A DNA stretch of 29,813 nt from Bacteroidota bacterium. GTDB taxonomy: Bacteria > Bacteroidota > Bacteroidia > Cytophagales > Cyclobacteriaceae. The stretch spans positions 1 to 29,813 of the forward strand of contig JAEZEH010000163.1 in the NCBI GenBank assembly GCA_023417785.1, written 5' to 3'. Every line of letters begins with the position of its first letter. Position 1 is the first letter of the stretch. Below, piece after piece: positions 8,177 through 15,227 of this stretch. A program made the position numbers and the translations under genes. A model generated the notes under the pieces. The model had not been told where the DNA came from, did not search any database, and saw nothing but the letters and a program-made list of their open reading frames with translations.

Positions 8177-9085
8177 ATGAAATCTGCATTGACTGTATTT
8201 ATCCTTGCTCTCACCACTCTGGTTGGTGCCCAGGAAGTTGCTTTGACATTTGACGATGCGCCGACGTTCGACAGCCCGTTACTCACGTATGCTGAAAGAG
8301 CTGAAAGAATCCGAAGTCAATTGGCCGCCCATGATGTTATCGCAGGCTTCTTTGTCATCACCGGCAACATCAACGATAAGAACAGCGAACAACTGAAGGC
8401 ATACACGCGTGAAGGCCATGTGTTGGCAAATCACAGTCATTCACATTTATCACCATCGCGTGTGAAAATAGAGCACTATATCAACGATATCACTATTGCC
8501 GACTCTATTCTGAGCACCTGGCAGGGTGTTGCGCCCTGGTACCGCTACCCGTATCTCAACGAAGGAACTTCTAAGCCAAAGCGCGATTCAATCCGCTCTG
8601 CATTGCACACGCTAGGGTTGACGAACGGTTATGTGACTGTGGACAATTACGACTGGTATATCAACGGTGCTTTGCTTGAAGCGGCAAGAACTAAGAGCGA
8701 AATAAACTATTCCCGGCTCAAGGACTTTTATCTTAACCATATATACCAAAGTCTACTCTTTTACGATGGGATCGCACGACAGACCATTGGCCGGTCCCCG
8801 CGTCATGTACTGTTATTACATGAAAATGATCTTGCGGCATTATTCCTCAACGATCTCATCTTGATGCTAAAGGCGAACGGTTGGAAAATCATTACCCCAG
8901 CGGTCGCCTTTGAAGATGCAATTGCTTCACATCTTCCTGATGTTACGTTCAATGGACAAGGCCGAATCGGCGCTATTGGCTTTGAGAGTGGGATCGCGGC
9001 AAGTGAGCTGGTTCAGCCCTCTGAGGATGAGAACTGGCTCGATCGCGAACTTGTCGAACAGCAAATCTTCAAATCGAAGCCTTGA
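8177..9085 (+). CDS. Secreted polysaccharide deacetylase (CE4/NodB fold)
   Basis: A signal peptide (about residues 1-18, ending LVGAQ) is followed by NodB motifs. Motif 1 is TFDDAP (Asp26-Asp27), and the metal-binding H-x3-H is His86/His90 in NHSHSHL. Motif 3 is RYPYLNEG, and a late motif with a catalytic-type His is LLLHEND. The family removes N- or O-acetyl groups from peptidoglycan, chitin or other polysaccharides, here outside the cytoplasm. The 302-residue length fits a single catalytic domain plus a short C-terminal extension of unknown role. It is divergent from the BON gene across a 156-bp gap. Confidence 0.92.
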   Translation: MKSALTVFILALTTLVGAQEVALTFDDAPTFDSPLLTYAERAERIRSQLAAHDVIAGFFVITGNINDKNSEQLKAYTREGHVLANHSHSHLSPSRVKIEHYINDITIADSILSTWQGVAPWYRYPYLNEGTSKPKRDSIRSALHTLGLTNGYVTVDNYDWYINGALLEAARTKSEINYSRLKDFYLNHIYQSLLFYDGIARQTIGRSPRHVLLLHENDLAALFLNDLILMLKANGWKIITPAVAFEDAIASHLPDVTFNGQGRIGAIGFESGIAASELVQPSEDENWLDRELVEQQIFKSKP

Positions 9086-9277
9086 TGACATTGTCAAAGT
9101 CGGTCGGCTATAATACGGCACCGTGTTTGACGTTATCACTTGCGTAAGGTCTTTTAGTTGTTTTCCGGCATGCGTAATACATATCCACTACATTTGTTAC
9201 ATCGCAAAGTTTCGTTGCTTTCCAATGAAATTTTTTCTGCCTTATAGTTTGTTCTACAATTAAAAAGCAGGTCCAGC

Positions 9278-11830
9278 ATGCGGAAGATCCTTCTCATTCT
9301 CATATCGTTTTCTTTCTTCACGTTTAATGACGCTTTCTCGCAGAATCCGGAGCAGTCCCCGGTACCTGAGGTCCCGCAGGATCAGCGACCCTCCCAGGGG
9401 CCGGTCGAGCTCCCCGGTCAATCGCCCGCTTCCGTACCAGCGATTCCGTTGATTCCCGAAGATACTGCCAAGAAAGAGACACCGGCATCCGTACCCGTAG
9501 CAAATAATCAAACGGCGGCACCCAAAAGTTATAATTCGATTATACGTTCGAATACCATCACGCGAAAAGGTTTTCTGACAGTGCATAAGGTTCAGGACAG
9601 TTATTATTTTGAACTGCCTGACAGCGTTCTTGGCCGCGACCTGCTTATTGTAAGTCGTATCGCTCAGGGGGCAGCCGGGATCAGACCCGGCTATTCCGGT
9701 TATGCGGGCGACCAGGTTGGTCATACCATTGTGAGGTTTGAAAAGGGCCCAAGCAATAAACTCTTTCTTCGAAGGATAACGTATGAGGAAAATCCCGGCG
9801 ATTCAACCAATGCAATGTATCATGCCGTGGTAAGGTCGAATCTCCAGCCGCTGGTTGCCGCTTTTGGAATCAGTGCGTTCTCACCACAAAACAAGGGAAG
9901 CTTGATAGACGTGACGGACTATGTGAATGGCGACAATGACATCCTGTTCTTCAGTACCGCCTCCCGCCGTGCGATGAGGGTCGGCCCGTTACAGGGTAAC
10001 ATGTCCTACATCAAAGACGTGAGCGCTTATCCGATGAACATTGAAATCCGAACCATCAAAACCTATCAGGAGACGTCGTCGCGAAACAATTTCACCCTTG
10101 AGTTAAACTCGTCAATTGTGCTATTGCCAAAAGAACCCATGCAGAAACGGTATGCGGACCGGCGTATTGGTTACTTCACTGAAAGATATACCGACTACGA
10201 CGCAAACCCTCAGGGAGTCAAGGTCATTAGCTATATCAAGCGATGGCGACTTGAACCGAAGGAAGAAGACGTTGAACGCTATCTTGCCGGAGAACTCGTG
10301 GAGCCCCAGAAACCGATTGTTTTTTACATTGATCCCGCCACGCCGAAGCAATGGGTTCCACACCTGATCAAAGGAATCACAGACTGGCAGGTTGCCTTTG
10401 AAAAAGCGGGATTCAAGAATGCGATCCTGGCAAAGGTATCTCCCACCATAAAGGAGAATCCGCATTGGAGCCTGGAAGACTCGAGGCACTCAGCGATCGT
10501 GTACAAACCGTCGGCGATTTCAAATGCGTCCGGGCCTATCGTTACCGATCCACGAAGCGGCGAGATTCTCGAGAGCCATATCAACTGGTATCACAACCTG
10601 ATGTCTATACTACGCCAGTGGTATATGATTCAATGCGGGCCAAACGACATACGCGCACAGCGCATGCGTTTTGACGAAGAACTGATGGGCGATCTGATCA
10701 GGACCGTGGCCAGTCATGAGGTTGGCCATTCTCTGGGGTTGACGCACAACTTCGGGTCGAGTTCATCGGTGCCCGTTGAGAAACTTCGCGACCGTGAATG
10801 GCTGAGGGAGCACGGCCATACTCCTTCGATAATGGACTACTCGAGATTCAACTACGTGGCTCAACCTGAAGACAGCGTTGATACCCGCGACCTCCTCAGC
10901 CGGATTGGCGAATACGACCTTTGGGCCATCGAATATGGCTACAGGTGGTTTCCGGAATTGAAATCCCCTGATGCCGAAATTCCCGTACTCAATCAGTGGA
11001 TAATTGCCAACTCAACCAACAACCGGTTGCGTTTCGGTTCCGAGTTTGCGTCCGCAGACCCGCGTTCACAAACGGAAGATCTCGGCGATAACGCCATGAA
11101 GGCGGGAGAATACGGAATAAAAAATCTGCAACGAGTTGTGCCACGACTCATAGAATGGACCTATGTGCCCAATGAAGGATATACGAATCTGGCCCGGATG
11201 TACAAAGGCGTACAGGATCAACTCAACAACTACCTGCGACATGCGCTGTCATATATTGGTGGCCGATATGAAACCAACAAGTCCGCGGAACAACACGGTC
11301 CAATTTATGAAGTCGTACCGGTAAAGCTACAGCTTGAGGCGCTGGATTTCGTGACTCGCCATAGTCTGAGTACACCGCACTGGCTCCTGGACTCAACCAT
11401 TCTCACGCGAATAGGAATTCCTCCCACCGAGATCGTGAGCCGCTCACAGGAGTTGGTGCTAAACGATTTGTTAGGCAAACAAACCCTTAGCAGGCTTACC
11501 GAAAATGAGGCCATGTTTGGTGACAGGGCTTACCGCATCATCGACTATATCAATGACCTTGACGCAGCCATGTGGACGGAACTAAGAACCAATGACACCA
11601 TTGAACGGTATCGACGTAACCTCCAGCGAATGTACATCGACAAATTGATCGACCTCCGGAATCCGTCGCGTCAGCATAAGGATTATCACGACGTCGGACC
11701 TATCGTTCAATTCAAGCTTGTCGATATTCGGGAGCGAATTCGCAAGGCGATTCCCAGGACGAAAGATCCGATGACACAGTATCATCTGAAGTTTATCCAG
11801 GATAAAATCGATGCTGTGGTTCGGAATTAA
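9278..11830 (+). CDS. Secreted zinc metalloprotease (DUF5118/DUF5117/DUF4953 metzincin)
   Basis: The 850-residue product has a signal peptide (MRKILLILISFSFFTF, ending AFSQ), a Pro/Gln-rich linker to about residue 80, and then a DUF5118-like segment (KGFLTVHKVQDSYYFELPDS, VLGRDLLIVSRI). A DUF5117-like middle and a DUF4953-like protease domain follow. The zinc site is the metzincin consensus HEVGHSLGLTH with ligands His480, His484 and His490 and catalytic Glu481, plus a Met-turn SIMDY at Met519. Family members are common exported or surface proteases in Bacteroidota; substrates are unknown. No type IX sorting domain is seen at the C-terminus (DKIDAVVRN). The last 38 bp overlap the 3' end of the convergent gene. 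Confidence 0.93.
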   Translation: MRKILLILISFSFFTFNDAFSQNPEQSPVPEVPQDQRPSQGPVELPGQSPASVPAIPLIPEDTAKKETPASVPVANNQTAAPKSYNSIIRSNTITRKGFLTVHKVQDSYYFELPDSVLGRDLLIVSRIAQGAAGIRPGYSGYAGDQVGHTIVRFEKGPSNKLFLRRITYEENPGDSTNAMYHAVVRSNLQPLVAAFGISAFSPQNKGSLIDVTDYVNGDNDILFFSTASRRAMRVGPLQGNMSYIKDVSAYPMNIEIRTIKTYQETSSRNNFTLELNSSIVLLPKEPMQKRYADRRIGYFTERYTDYDANPQGVKVISYIKRWRLEPKEEDVERYLAGELVEPQKPIVFYIDPATPKQWVPHLIKGITDWQVAFEKAGFKNAILAKVSPTIKENPHWSLEDSRHSAIVYKPSAISNASGPIVTDPRSGEILESHINWYHNLMSILRQWYMIQCGPNDIRAQRMRFDEELMGDLIRTVASHEVGHSLGLTHNFGSSSSVPVEKLRDREWLREHGHTPSIMDYSRFNYVAQPEDSVDTRDLLSRIGEYDLWAIEYGYRWFPELKSPDAEIPVLNQWIIANSTNNRLRFGSEFASADPRSQTEDLGDNAMKAGEYGIKNLQRVVPRLIEWTYVPNEGYTNLARMYKGVQDQLNNYLRHALSYIGGRYETNKSAEQHGPIYEVVPVKLQLEALDFVTRHSLSTPHWLLDSTILTRIGIPPTEIVSRSQELVLNDLLGKQTLSRLTENEAMFGDRAYRIIDYINDLDAAMWTELRTNDTIERYRRNLQRMYIDKLIDLRNPSRQHKDYHDVGPIVQFKLVDIRERIRKAIPRTKDPMTQYHLKFIQDKIDAVVRN

Positions 11831-12296
11831 AATCCTCCAGCCCCTGACCGATTGATTCGAGTTGTTGAACATACACTGACATCGTTTTGTACGTGCTGGT
11901 AGCAAGTTCGACAACATCCATTATTTCGCCTCCGCGAAGGGTTAATGGACTACTCTTTCCCTGTTCTTTCTGACGATCCAGCAGCCAAAGAAGTTCACCA
12001 AGGTGCTCCCGGAGAACCTTTCGCATTTTGTTGGCGCTTTCATTCGCAGGTTCCGGAACCCTGCCAGACGGTACCCCGTCCGCGCAGGATCCATTGCCAT
12101 CGCCTCCGGCACCAGCGTGGTTTATAGGATCAAGTTCAGACACGGCATTTATCATTTGCGATAATACATTGAACTGCAAATAATAAAGGTTCGATCCCGG
12201 AACTTCACTCTGCCATTGGTCAATCCATCCGTCAGCCAGGGCAAACACACTTATCAGCCGCCGGAATAAAAGGTGAATATGATCTTGAGGGTCCAT
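11793..12296 (-). CDS. Hypothetical protein, 167 residues
   Basis: I do not recognise this protein. It is predicted soluble and mainly helical, with an N-terminal helix pair (HIHLLFRRLISVFALADGWI, YLQFNVLSQMINAVSEL), a Gly/Pro/Ser-rich linker around residues 60-85, and a C-terminal helical part (MRKVLREHLGELLWLLD, ATSTYKTMSVYVQQLES). There is no signal peptide. Its 3' end overlaps the metalloprotease 3' end by 38 bp, which is unusual but allowed for convergent genes. The ATG at 12296 lies just downstream, on its strand, of the terminator at 12321-12350, so it must have its own promoter close to the start. Confidence 0.6.
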   Translation of the reverse strand: MDPQDHIHLLFRRLISVFALADGWIDQWQSEVPGSNLYYLQFNVLSQMINAVSELDPINHAGAGGDGNGSCADGVPSGRVPEPANESANKMRKVLREHLGELLWLLDRQKEQGKSSPLTLRGGEIMDVVELATSTYKTMSVYVQQLESIGQGLEDFNSEPQHRFYPG

Positions 12297-12320
12297 GTTT
12301 TCAAGTTAAAGATTAAGAAT

Positions 12321-12350
12321 AAAAAAAAGGCCCAGGGTTTGCCCGGGCCT
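12321..12350 (-). terminator. Strong terminator of the short 12.4-kb transcript
   Basis: On the minus strand AGGCCC (12350-12345) pairs with GGGCCT (12333-12328), with an inner CCC/GGG and one bulge, followed by eight T (12328-12321). No annotated gene ends just upstream on this strand, so it must serve the short unit starting near 12470. Confidence 0.85.
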
Positions 12351-12375
12351 CTATTTTATTGTTCCTGTTAAAAGA

Positions 12376-12468
12376 CTATTCAACATAACAATGCAAATGC
12401 CCGGACAACTGAAGTGCTGGTAGTACCTCGGTTGATTTTTTTACAAAACATTTTACGGTTGCATTCAT
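12376..12468 (-). CDS. Possible 30-residue peptide in the short transcript
   Basis: ATG at 12468 opens a 30-codon frame ending TAG at 12376. The peptide begins MNATVKCFVKKSTEVLP and ends with SGHLHCYVE. It has two Cys and two His and is moderately basic at the N-terminus. The proposed transcription start is only about 2 nt upstream, so translation would be nearly leaderless; this weakens the coding case and favours an RNA. It is listed because the unit has its own promoter-like site and terminator and no other product. Confidence 0.25.
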   Translation of the reverse strand: MNATVKCFVKKSTEVLPALQLSGHLHCYVE

Positions 12469-12475
12469 CGTGCTA

Positions 12476-12505
12476 CAAATCTAATAACTTCTCGCAAAGC
12501 TTCCA
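12476..12505 (-). promoter_or_regulatory. Bacteroidota-type promoter of the short transcript
   Basis: On the minus strand TAGATTTG (12483-12476) matches TAnnTTTG exactly. TGG (12505-12503) stands 19 nt upstream in place of TTG. The same TGG-N19 spacing occurs at gapA. Confidence 0.4.
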
Positions 12506-12547
12506 TGGCTAAAGTTGAAAAAAAAGTCTGATGGCGTATATAAAAGC

Positions 12548-12578
12548 TGAAGGGACAAACGAAGCCGTTGTCCCTTCA
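12548..12578 (-). terminator. Hairpin, probable terminator of the Spy-like gene
   Basis: A perfect 11-bp stem (TGAAGGGACAA with TTGTCCCTTCA) and a 9-nt loop lie about 70 bp after the Spy-like gene stop on the minus strand. The T-tract after it is short (GCTTTTAT), so termination may be weak. Confidence 0.55.
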
Positions 12579-12650
12579 ATAAAAAACCGAACTATAAAAA
12601 CATGGTAATGGAAATTATTCAAAATCGATGCCACTCCGGAGAAGCGCGAC

Positions 12651-13136
12651 CTATCGCAGGGATGCCTTTACCAGGGCTGCATCTTCCGCCCCGGACTTGG
12701 TTTCTATCCGAAGAACCATTCGCATCATATCGTCGAAATGAATAAATGATGAGGCGATGTCCGGAGTAAGCGCTTTACTGAATTTCTTATAGTATTGTTT
12801 TCGCACTTTGGCGAGCATAAGGTCATTGAGCAGGATTCGTTTCGAATATCTTTCGATATCAGCGGGCTTCATCGCGGCGCCGGTACGGTGGTACGTATCC
12901 AGAATTTCAAGCGTTTCCATTTCTATATACCGGATGGCCTGACTATAATTTTCATAAAGGGGCCAGAACGAAGCTTTTTGCCCTTCCGTAAGGTCGAGGA
13001 AATCCATCACCATCTTCTTTTTCTTCATACTCCACATGCTTTCAGAAAACCGGGTGGTATCAGTAACGAGTTGCCCATGCGCGACGGAAAGGGCAATAAT
13101 GCCGAAAAAGGCCAGTGTGAGGAGAACTTTTTTCAT
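12651..13136 (-). CDS. Exported Spy/CpxP-like (LTxxQ) helical protein
   Basis: The 161-residue product starts MKKVLLTLAFFGIIALS and has a signal peptide ending near VAHGQ. The mature part is almost wholly helical and Met/Lys-rich, with LDLTEGQKASFWPLYENY, an LTxxQ-type motif as in Spy and CpxP periplasmic chaperones, and RIETKSGAEDAA near the end. I infer a periplasmic chaperone-like or stress-sensing role. The frame extends upstream to 13235, but ATG 13136 directly precedes the signal peptide and the extra 33 residues look non-coding. It lies 164 bp downstream of the response regulator on the same strand. Confidence 0.8.
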   Translation of the reverse strand: MKKVLLTLAFFGIIALSVAHGQLVTDTTRFSESMWSMKKKKMVMDFLDLTEGQKASFWPLYENYSQAIRYIEMETLEILDTYHRTGAAMKPADIERYSKRILLNDLMLAKVRKQYYKKFSKALTPDIASSFIHFDDMMRMVLRIETKSGAEDAALVKASLR

Positions 13137-13300
13137 ATATACAGGATACAGATGGCGAGTTTGATTATGCTTCCGCGAAGAGCTGTGGCAGCTGATGGCA
13201 GCGCACAATGGCTTTTGTTCAGGAATCCACCTCACTTACCACACCACTTCCCGAAGCGGAAGACTACTCAAGTCCGATAAATTCTAATGCCAACCGACTG

Positions 13301-13690
13301 TCACGTAACGGGGCCGGAAAATTCGAAGATTTTTGATTCTACCACCTCCATCAACTCTGAATACGTATTTGGTTTTAGGATCACTGAAGCTCCGAGTGCT
13401 GTACAATTGGATTGTTGTTCTGAAGAAAGGTAAGTCGTGTAAATTACCACCGGAATACTGTTGAACTTCTGCGTTTTTCTGAGCTCGCGAAGACATTCAA
13501 GGCCGTTCATTCCGGGCATGTTATAATCGAGGAAGATCATGCGGGGCTTATAAGGAGTCACTTCAAGATAATTCAGTAAGTCTCTCCCACCTCCCAGCTC
13601 CACGCAATTCACTGTTTTGCTGATATCATTTATCGCTTGCCGAAACAATAAGATATCGTCCAGATCATCGTCCACCAGGATTATATTCAT
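13301..13690 (-). CDS. Single-domain response regulator (CheY-like receiver)
   Basis: The 129-residue protein is one receiver domain without an output domain. It has the acidic cluster Asp7-Asp8-Asp9 (ILVDDDLDD), phosphoacceptor Asp55 (IFLDYNMPGMNG), Thr85/Thr86 (VVIYTTYLS) and Lys106 (VILKPNTYSEL). It probably relays phosphate by protein contact, in a phosphorelay or a taxis-like pathway. No histidine kinase is next to it, so its partner is encoded elsewhere. The start ATG is at 13690. It is the last gene before the gene-poor region and the predicted island boundary. Confidence 0.92.
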   Translation of the reverse strand: MNIILVDDDLDDILLFRQAINDISKTVNCVELGGGRDLLNYLEVTPYKPRMIFLDYNMPGMNGLECLRELRKTQKFNSIPVVIYTTYLSSEQQSNCTALGASVILKPNTYSELMEVVESKIFEFSGPVT

Positions 13691-13935
13691 AAAATAAATG
13701 TACGGTCATTATCGGGAAATCAAAAGAAGCCGGGCGTGGAAATGAATTCAGGATGCCGGGCGGATTGTATTTCGATTGTATGCGAACAAGTTTACTCCGA
13801 TGGAAACTAAGCAAAAATGCCAATGACGTCGAAAGGTGTGAATAGGACACACTAATTCGTTTGCATCACAAATTTCATTGGGAGAAATGACGATGAAAGA
13901 TTGAATGTGGAATCAGAATGTTCCAGATTTTAATC
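13691..13935. other. Non-coding stretch upstream of the response regulator
   Basis: I see no convincing gene here. TTG-N18-TACATTTA (13723-13695, minus strand) resembles a promoter but would start transcription almost at the regulator's ATG. A small inverted repeat GTGTG/CACAC occurs around 13836-13853. Confidence 0.4.
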
Positions 13936-13960
13936 AAAAAAAAACCTCCGTGAGGAGGTT
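13936..13960 (-). terminator. Terminator next to the tRNA-Glu 3'-end fragment
   Basis: On the minus strand AACCTCC (13960-13954), loop TCAC and GGAGGTT (13949-13943) are followed by T to 13936. It begins 2 nt past the tRNA-Glu fragment at 13963-13977, in the orientation of that tRNA. It is therefore probably the tRNA's original terminator, now separated from the intact gene by the island. Confidence 0.8.
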
Positions 13961-13962
13961 GG

Positions 13963-13977
13963 GTAGTCCGTACGGGA
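13963..13977 (-). repeat. Left attachment-site-like repeat (tRNA-Glu 3'-end fragment)
   Basis: GTAGTCCGTACGGGA is identical over 15 bp to 20696-20710. It holds the acceptor-stem 3' strand and part of the T-arm of tRNA-Glu. Identity stops exactly at both ends. Confidence 0.7.
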
Positions 13978-14063
13978 CTTTTCAGCATCCTGAATTTCAA
14001 TCAATTATCCTTTTTTAGATAAACAAATTAGGATGCAGCAGTATTTTTTTGCGAACAACTCAT

Positions 14064-14076
14064 ACCGGCTGCCGGT
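14064..14076. repeat. Perfect inverted repeat, possible protein-binding site
   Basis: ACCGGC and GCCGGT are separated by one T. It lies about 90 bp inside the left island boundary. Confidence 0.35.
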
Positions 14077-14410
14077 GCGGTAAGAAGTTACATCGTCGAA
14101 CGATGAAAGAAGCGGGCATTGTGAGTTAGGTGCACGCCTTCAAAATAGGACGGAGCCTAATTGGGTGAAACCACTAAACATCCTGGGCGCTGTCCAACTG
14201 AATCGGGTTTGATCGAATAATGGCATTTCTCCGTCGAGCTGGGAGCTTAATATCTCAATATAATTAACCGTTTTTTATACGCCAGTTCAAAATCATGTAT
14301 TCTGAAAATCCAAATTCCATTCAATTAAGTGATGCGGAGTTATAGAGATGTCACGGTCGAAGGTCCGGTGACGAATGAAACCCGCGGTTCACTCTTGCGC
14401 TTCTGCTAAC

Positions 14411-14426
14411 CTTCTAAACTTAGAAG
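14411..14426. repeat. Perfect inverted repeat, possible operator
   Basis: CTTCTAA and TTAGAAG are separated by AC. It lies about 220 bp upstream of the predicted promoter of the peptide operon. Confidence 0.3.
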
Positions 14427-14629
14427 AACACGTCTTTGTAGAAGAGTCTCCGAAGGTGCTTTCCGTACACGAAGAACAGCCTTCACAAAGCGAATAACCG
14501 CCATCCAATACTTTCGGAATAAACAAAACTTCGATGAAGAAGCAATGCAATCTATATGATTTTCATTACCTGATTTATCCGGTTACCCAATAATAAATCA
14601 GCTTTTTTTCAAATTTGATTTTTGAACAC

Positions 14630-14674
14630 TTGACTTGATTATCGGCATTAATTATTTTTAGTGACTTCCGGAAG
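14630..14674 (+). promoter_or_regulatory. Predicted promoter and operator of the peptide operon
   Basis: TTG (14630-14632), a 20-nt spacer and TATTTTTA (14653-14660) fit the Bacteroidota TTG-N19-21-TAnnTTTG pattern except for the final base. A perfect palindrome CTTCCGGAAG (14665-14674) sits at the expected transcription start and could be an operator. The resulting leader of about 50 nt carries a small hairpin just before the first gene. Confidence 0.5.
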
Positions 14675-14682
14675 AGAACTGT

Positions 14683-14700
14683 ACCAGACAGATTTCTGGT
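14683..14700 (+). promoter_or_regulatory. Leader hairpin before the first peptide gene
   Basis: ACCAGA (14683-14688) pairs with TCTGGT (14695-14700). It is followed by an A-run and the ATG at 14719. It may shape translation or mRNA stability of the peptide genes; no terminator T-run follows. Confidence 0.35.
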
Positions 14701-14718
14701 TCCAAAAAAAAGCTAAAT

Positions 14719-14931
14719 ATGAAAACACTAACGTCTGATCAAATGGCAGGCTTTACAGGCGGCGCAGGCGGCGCAGACTGTGCTATGGCTGTTGTAGGAA
14801 GTGTTGCTTTAACACTTGGCTTCGCAGCCTCTGTAGCTGCAACAGGTGGGGCGACACTTTTTATGGCGGGCGCATTCATGGCCTCAAAATTAATTGCCAC
14901 AGGGAGCATTGTTGCAAACTGTGCGGATTGA
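14719..14931 (+). CDS. Double-glycine leader peptide precursor A (putative two-peptide bacteriocin)
   Basis: The 70-residue precursor has a short leader MKTLTSDQMAGFTGG ending in the double glycine recognised by C39 peptidases, as encoded at 18345 in the same operon. The core (55 residues if cut after Gly15) begins AGGADC, is very rich in Gly and Ala, has small-residue patterns (VVGSVALTLGF, ATGGATLFMAG) that suit packed helices in membranes, and ends IVANCAD. It has only two Cys, at 21 and 68, near the two ends of the core, so a disulfide could close almost the whole peptide. A second GG at 17-18 leaves the cut site ambiguous. Class IIb (cerein/lactobin-like) bacteriocin is the closest known type, but a pheromone role is possible. 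Confidence 0.85.
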   Translation: MKTLTSDQMAGFTGGAGGADCAMAVVGSVALTLGFAASVAATGGATLFMAGAFMASKLIATGSIVANCAD

Positions 14932-14966
14932 TCTTTTAAACCGTTAACCAAATAATTCACACCACT

Positions 14967-15179
14967 ATGAAAACACTAAGTCATGAAGAAATGGCATCTT
15001 GTCAAGGAGGTGCGGGTGGAGCGGATTGCGGACTGGCCGTAGCGGGATCAGTCGCATCCACGGTTCTGCTTGCATCAGTCATCGCTGCGGGAGGACCCGT
15101 TACTATGGCAACTGCAGGTGGATTCTTCGCTACCAAGCTTTTGGCGACTGCAAACATCATTCGTGCTTGCATGGATTGA
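14967..15179 (+). CDS. Double-glycine leader peptide precursor B (partner of A)
   Basis: This 70-residue precursor is a tandem paralogue of A, 35 bp downstream. It has the same length, the first 13 nt are identical, the leader MKTLSHEEMASCQGG ends in GG, and the same AGGADC opens the core. The core is Gly/Ala-rich (VAGSVAST, VIAAGGPVTMATAGG), shares the FxxKLxAT motif (FFATKLLATANI; SKLIATGSI in A) and ends IIRACMD. Cys21 and Cys68 match A. An extra Cys12 lies in the leader and would be removed on cleavage. Two similar but distinct cores encoded side by side suggest a two-component pair that acts together. No immunity protein of known type lies immediately after it. Confidence 0.85.
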   Translation: MKTLSHEEMASCQGGAGGADCGLAVAGSVASTVLLASVIAAGGPVTMATAGGFFATKLLATANIIRACMD

Positions 15180-15227
15180 TACTTGTTATTGGGGTTTGTG
15201 CACGAACCCCTTTCTTCTTTGAAGCTT

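Larger units (their letters stand above)
12321..12470 (-). ncRNA. Candidate small RNA or tiny-peptide transcript of about 150 nt
   Basis: This unit is bounded by a promoter-like TGG-N19-TAGATTTG (12505-12476, minus strand) and a strong terminator (12321-12350). With a start near 12470 the transcript would be about 150 nt. It could be a regulatory RNA. It also contains a 30-codon frame whose ATG (12468) lies almost at the predicted 5' end. No known RNA family is recognised. Confidence 0.4.
13978..14629. other. Gene-free left end of the island with several inverted repeats
   Basis: No open frame of 60 codons or more is present and I see no recognisable gene remnant. Inverted repeats are GCATCCT with AGGATGC (about 13986-14037, flanked by AATTT/AAATT), ACCGGC-T-GCCGGT (14064-14076), and CTTCTAA-AC-TTAGAAG (14411-14426). 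They could be recombinase or regulator binding sites, or a decayed region. Short frames of 16-25 codons occur near 14295-14406 but nothing supports them. Confidence 0.5.

Noticed and set aside
13036..13235. N-terminal extension of the Spy-like protein up to 13235
   Set aside because: The signal peptide begins at ATG 13136; the 33 added residues are His/Ser/Cys-rich and would block it.
14295..14406. Short frames of 16-25 codons in the gene-free region before the peptide operon
   Set aside because: No GG leader, no ribosome site and no resemblance to peptides A or B; frames of this length occur by chance.
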